A stretch of DNA of 25,709 bases from assembly GCA_039915505.1 (NCBI GenBank), contig JBDSND010000040.1:1-25709 (forward strand). Reading direction: 5' to 3'. Under the pieces are notes generated by a model, which saw only the letters and a list, made by a program, of their open reading frames with translations, ran no database searches and was not told the DNA's origin. A program made the position numbers and the translations under genes. Positions 24,157 through 25,709 of this stretch are shown here, piece after piece. This DNA comes from CAIWHR01 sp039915505. Its GTDB lineage: Bacteria; Pseudomonadota; Gammaproteobacteria; Burkholderiales; Casimicrobiaceae. Position 1 is the stretch's first letter. Each line of letters opens with the position of its first letter.

Positions 24157-25161
24157 TCAGGGGTGCGAATCCGGCGCGATACGCACGACGGTGCGGCCAC
24201 GCACCATGCCCTTGATATACGGCTCGAAGTGGGTGGGCAGCTCGTCGAACTCGATGGTGCGCACCTGGTCGTGCACCCGATCGGGGCGCCATTCGACGGC
24301 GAGCTTGTTCCAGATCGTCTGGCGGGTCGACATGGGGCAGTTGGCGCTGTCGATGCCCAAGAGATGCACCCCGCGGAGGATGAAGGGCATGACGGTCGTG
24401 TCGAGACGATGATCCGCGGCGAGTCCGATCGCCGCAACCGTTCCACCGATGCGCGAGCTCGCGAGCAGCCAGGCAAGGATGTTGCCCCCAAGGTTGTCGA
24501 TCACGCCGGCGAACGTCGCTTTCTCGAGGGGTCGAATCTTGCCGAGATCGAGCTTGCCGCGGACCATGACGTCCTTGGCGCCAAGCCCCTTGAGATAGTC
24601 GGTCTCCTCCGCCTTGCCGGTGATGGCGACCACTTCGTAGCCGGTCTTGGCGAGCACTTCGATTGCGACCGAGCCGACGCCTCCGGTCGCCCCTGTCACC
24701 GCGACTGGGCCGCTGGCCGGCTTGAGGCCGTTGTGCTCCATGAGCACGATGGCCTGGGCCGCGGTGAACCCGGCCGTGCCAAGGGTCATGGCATCGAAGG
24801 CCGTCATGCTCTCCGGACGACGCACCACCCAGTCGGCCGGAACACGTACGAGCTCCGCGTAGCCGCCATCGTGCGCCACGCCGAATTCGTAGGCGTGGAC
24901 GATCACCTTGTCGCCCCGCTTGAAGCGGGGATCCTTGGACGAGTCGACCGTGCCGGCCATGTCGATGCCGGCATTGGTCGGGAACTTGCGCATGATGCGT
25001 CCGGCCCCGTTGTACGACAGCGCGTCCTTGTAATTGATGGTCGAGTACTTGGTGCGTACGACCACTTCGCCGGCGTCGAGCTCGTCCACGCCCATGGTCA
25101 CGAATCGGCTCGAGACGGCGCCGTTCTCCTCGAAAGTGCGATAGGACTTGAATGTCTGCAC
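24157..25161 (-). CDS. acuI: Acrylyl-CoA reductase (NADPH), YhdH/AcuI family quinone-oxidoreductase-like
   Basis: Medium-chain dehydrogenase/reductase that in characterised members reduces acryloyl-CoA to propionyl-CoA with NADPH. The 334-residue product has the family opening SSRFVTMGVDELDAGEVVVR and then YSTINYKDALSYNGAGRIMR. FPTNAGIDMAGTVDSSKDPR follows, then VHAYEFGVAHDGGYAELVRV, the nucleotide-binding VTGATGGVGSVAIEVL, and LLGIDSANCPMSTRQTIWNK near the C-terminus. These motifs separate YhdH/AcuI from generic quinone reductases. The zinc ligands of classical alcohol dehydrogenases are absent, as expected. The start is a GTG at 25161 with GGAG about five bases upstream. It lies 28 bases after zapE and ahead of prpE; with PrpE it could channel acrylate or 3-hydroxypropionate carbon into propionyl-CoA. 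That pathway role is an inference. Confidence 0.9.
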   Translation of the reverse strand: MQTFKSYRTFEENGAVSSRFVTMGVDELDAGEVVVRTKYSTINYKDALSYNGAGRIMRKFPTNAGIDMAGTVDSSKDPRFKRGDKVIVHAYEFGVAHDGGYAELVRVPADWVVRRPESMTAFDAMTLGTAGFTAAQAIVLMEHNGLKPASGPVAVTGATGGVGSVAIEVLAKTGYEVVAITGKAEETDYLKGLGAKDVMVRGKLDLGKIRPLEKATFAGVIDNLGGNILAWLLASSRIGGTVAAIGLAADHRLDTTVMPFILRGVHLLGIDSANCPMSTRQTIWNKLAVEWRPDRVHDQVRTIEFDELPTHFEPYIKGMVRGRTVVRIAPDSHP

Positions 25162-25189
25162 GGTGACTCCGGATAGTTGGCGGTGCGGA

Positions 25190-25709
25190 TCAGGTCATGC
25201 GCGGGGCGTCGCCCGAAACGTGGGGCGCGCTGATGTATTCTCGCGCCTGCATCTCGATGAGCCGGCTCACGGTGCGCAGGAACTCGCGGCTGTTCACGCC
25301 GACGACGTAGAGCATGCCCGGCGGCGCGGCCGCGGTGACCAGGAGCTTCACGCGGTGATCGTACAGGATGTCGACGAGCCATGTGAACCGCCGGGCGGCG
25401 TCCGCCCTGGCCTGGGTGAGTTGCGGCACGCCGGAGAGAAAGACGACGGAATAGCGTTCCGCCAGAGCGAGATAATCCCGCTGCGAACGCGGTCCGTCAC
25501 AGAGCGCATCGAAGTCGAACCACACCGCGTTGCCCGCCCGGCGGCGAGCCGTCAGCATCCGGCCTTCAACCTCGAAGCACGGATCTTCGTCGGGACCGCT
25601 GCGCATGCGTTCGAAGGCATCGGCCAGCGCGCGCTCGGCGGCCGCCGACAACGGCTGGTGATAGACCGCGACCTGCTCGAGGGCGCGCAGCCTGTAATCC
25701 ACCCCGGCG
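25190..25709 (-). CDS. zapE: Cell division protein ZapE / AFG1-like ATPase (partial, 5' end off window)
   Basis: Only the last 172 or so residues are present; the frame is open to the right edge. The peptide GVDYRLRALEQVAVYHQPLS is followed by RRRAGNAVWFDFDALCDGPR, then SQRDYLALAERYSVVFLSGV, ADAARRFTWLVDILYDHRVK and RTVSRLIEMQAREYIS. These are hallmarks of the C-terminal half of the AFG1/ZapE AAA+ ATPases; the Walker motifs lie outside the window. In E. coli ZapE acts at the Z-ring during late division. The GTG at 25702 is not the start, because the family sequence runs through it. It is the most upstream gene seen of the minus-strand run and is followed closely by acuI. Confidence 0.93.
   Translation of the reverse strand, partial: AGVDYRLRALEQVAVYHQPLSAAAERALADAFERMRSGPDEDPCFEVEGRMLTARRRAGNAVWFDFDALCDGPRSQRDYLALAERYSVVFLSGVPQLTQARADAARRFTWLVDILYDHRVKLLVTAAAPPGMLYVVGVNSREFLRTVSRLIEMQAREYISAPHVSGDAPRMT

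Noticed and set aside
22014..24215. 733-codon open frame on the plus strand opposite prpE
   Set aside because: Its peptide is rich in Arg/Gly/His with no family motifs and mirrors the prpE codons, so it is a shadow frame.
1..25709. Search for CRISPR arrays, tRNA and rRNA genes, and defence or toxin-antitoxin systems
   Set aside because: No regularly spaced repeats, no tRNA-like cloverleaf and no recognisable defence protein were seen by reading. A covariance-model scan was not possible.

Overview
The window looks like a chromosomal segment of a GC-rich betaproteobacterium. The clearest sign is the long block, all on the minus strand, with the order rpoE-rseA-rseB-mucD(degP)-glutaredoxin-lepA-lepB-DUF4845-rnc-era-recO-pdxJ-nagZ (20.6 kb down to 9.1 kb). 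This arrangement is characteristic of Burkholderiales and relatives. The genus cannot be fixed from the sequence alone. No rRNA, tRNA, CRISPR array, prophage or intact transposon was found.

Layout. Bases 1-410 carry the 5' part of a phospholipase/carboxylesterase-type hydrolase (minus strand, cut by the window edge). Bases about 411-3560 are mostly decayed DNA. They hold a frameshifted N-terminal fragment of an IS256-family transposase, a metallo-beta-lactamase-fold hydrolase pseudogene with a lost metal motif, an intact IclR-type regulator, and a remnant of a response-regulator receiver domain. Next come two healthy plus-strand enzyme genes: a long glutamine-dependent NAD synthetase (3563-5611) and an ALDH7-type aldehyde dehydrogenase resembling the lysine-catabolic AmaB (5969-7468). 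From 7.7 kb to the right edge every gene is on the minus strand.

The minus-strand block, read in its own direction, starts at the right edge. First is the C-terminal part of zapE, then a YhdH/AcuI acrylyl-CoA reductase and a propionyl-CoA synthetase (prpE), a plausible C3-acid assimilation pair. A Rhizobium etli-type asparaginase with its full set of active-site residues follows. Then comes the envelope-stress module: sigma-E, anti-sigma RseA, RseB and the periplasmic protease MucD. It runs into the house-keeping genes for translation (lepA), protein export (lepB), RNA processing and ribosome assembly (rnc, era), DNA repair (recO), vitamin B6 synthesis (pdxJ) and cell-wall recycling (nagZ). 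An MFS transporter closes the block.

Within the conserved block several genes overlap by a few bases (rpoE/rseA, rnc/era, recO/pdxJ, pdxJ/nagZ), consistent with translational coupling. A rho-independent terminator-like hairpin lies between the glutaredoxin gene and lepA and may separate the stress part from the house-keeping part. A sigma-E-like promoter candidate sits upstream of rpoE. I see no clear novel multi-gene system. The best leads are the regulatory signals, the pseudogene zone, the missing acpS, and an 11-bp tandem repeat next to the asparaginase gene.
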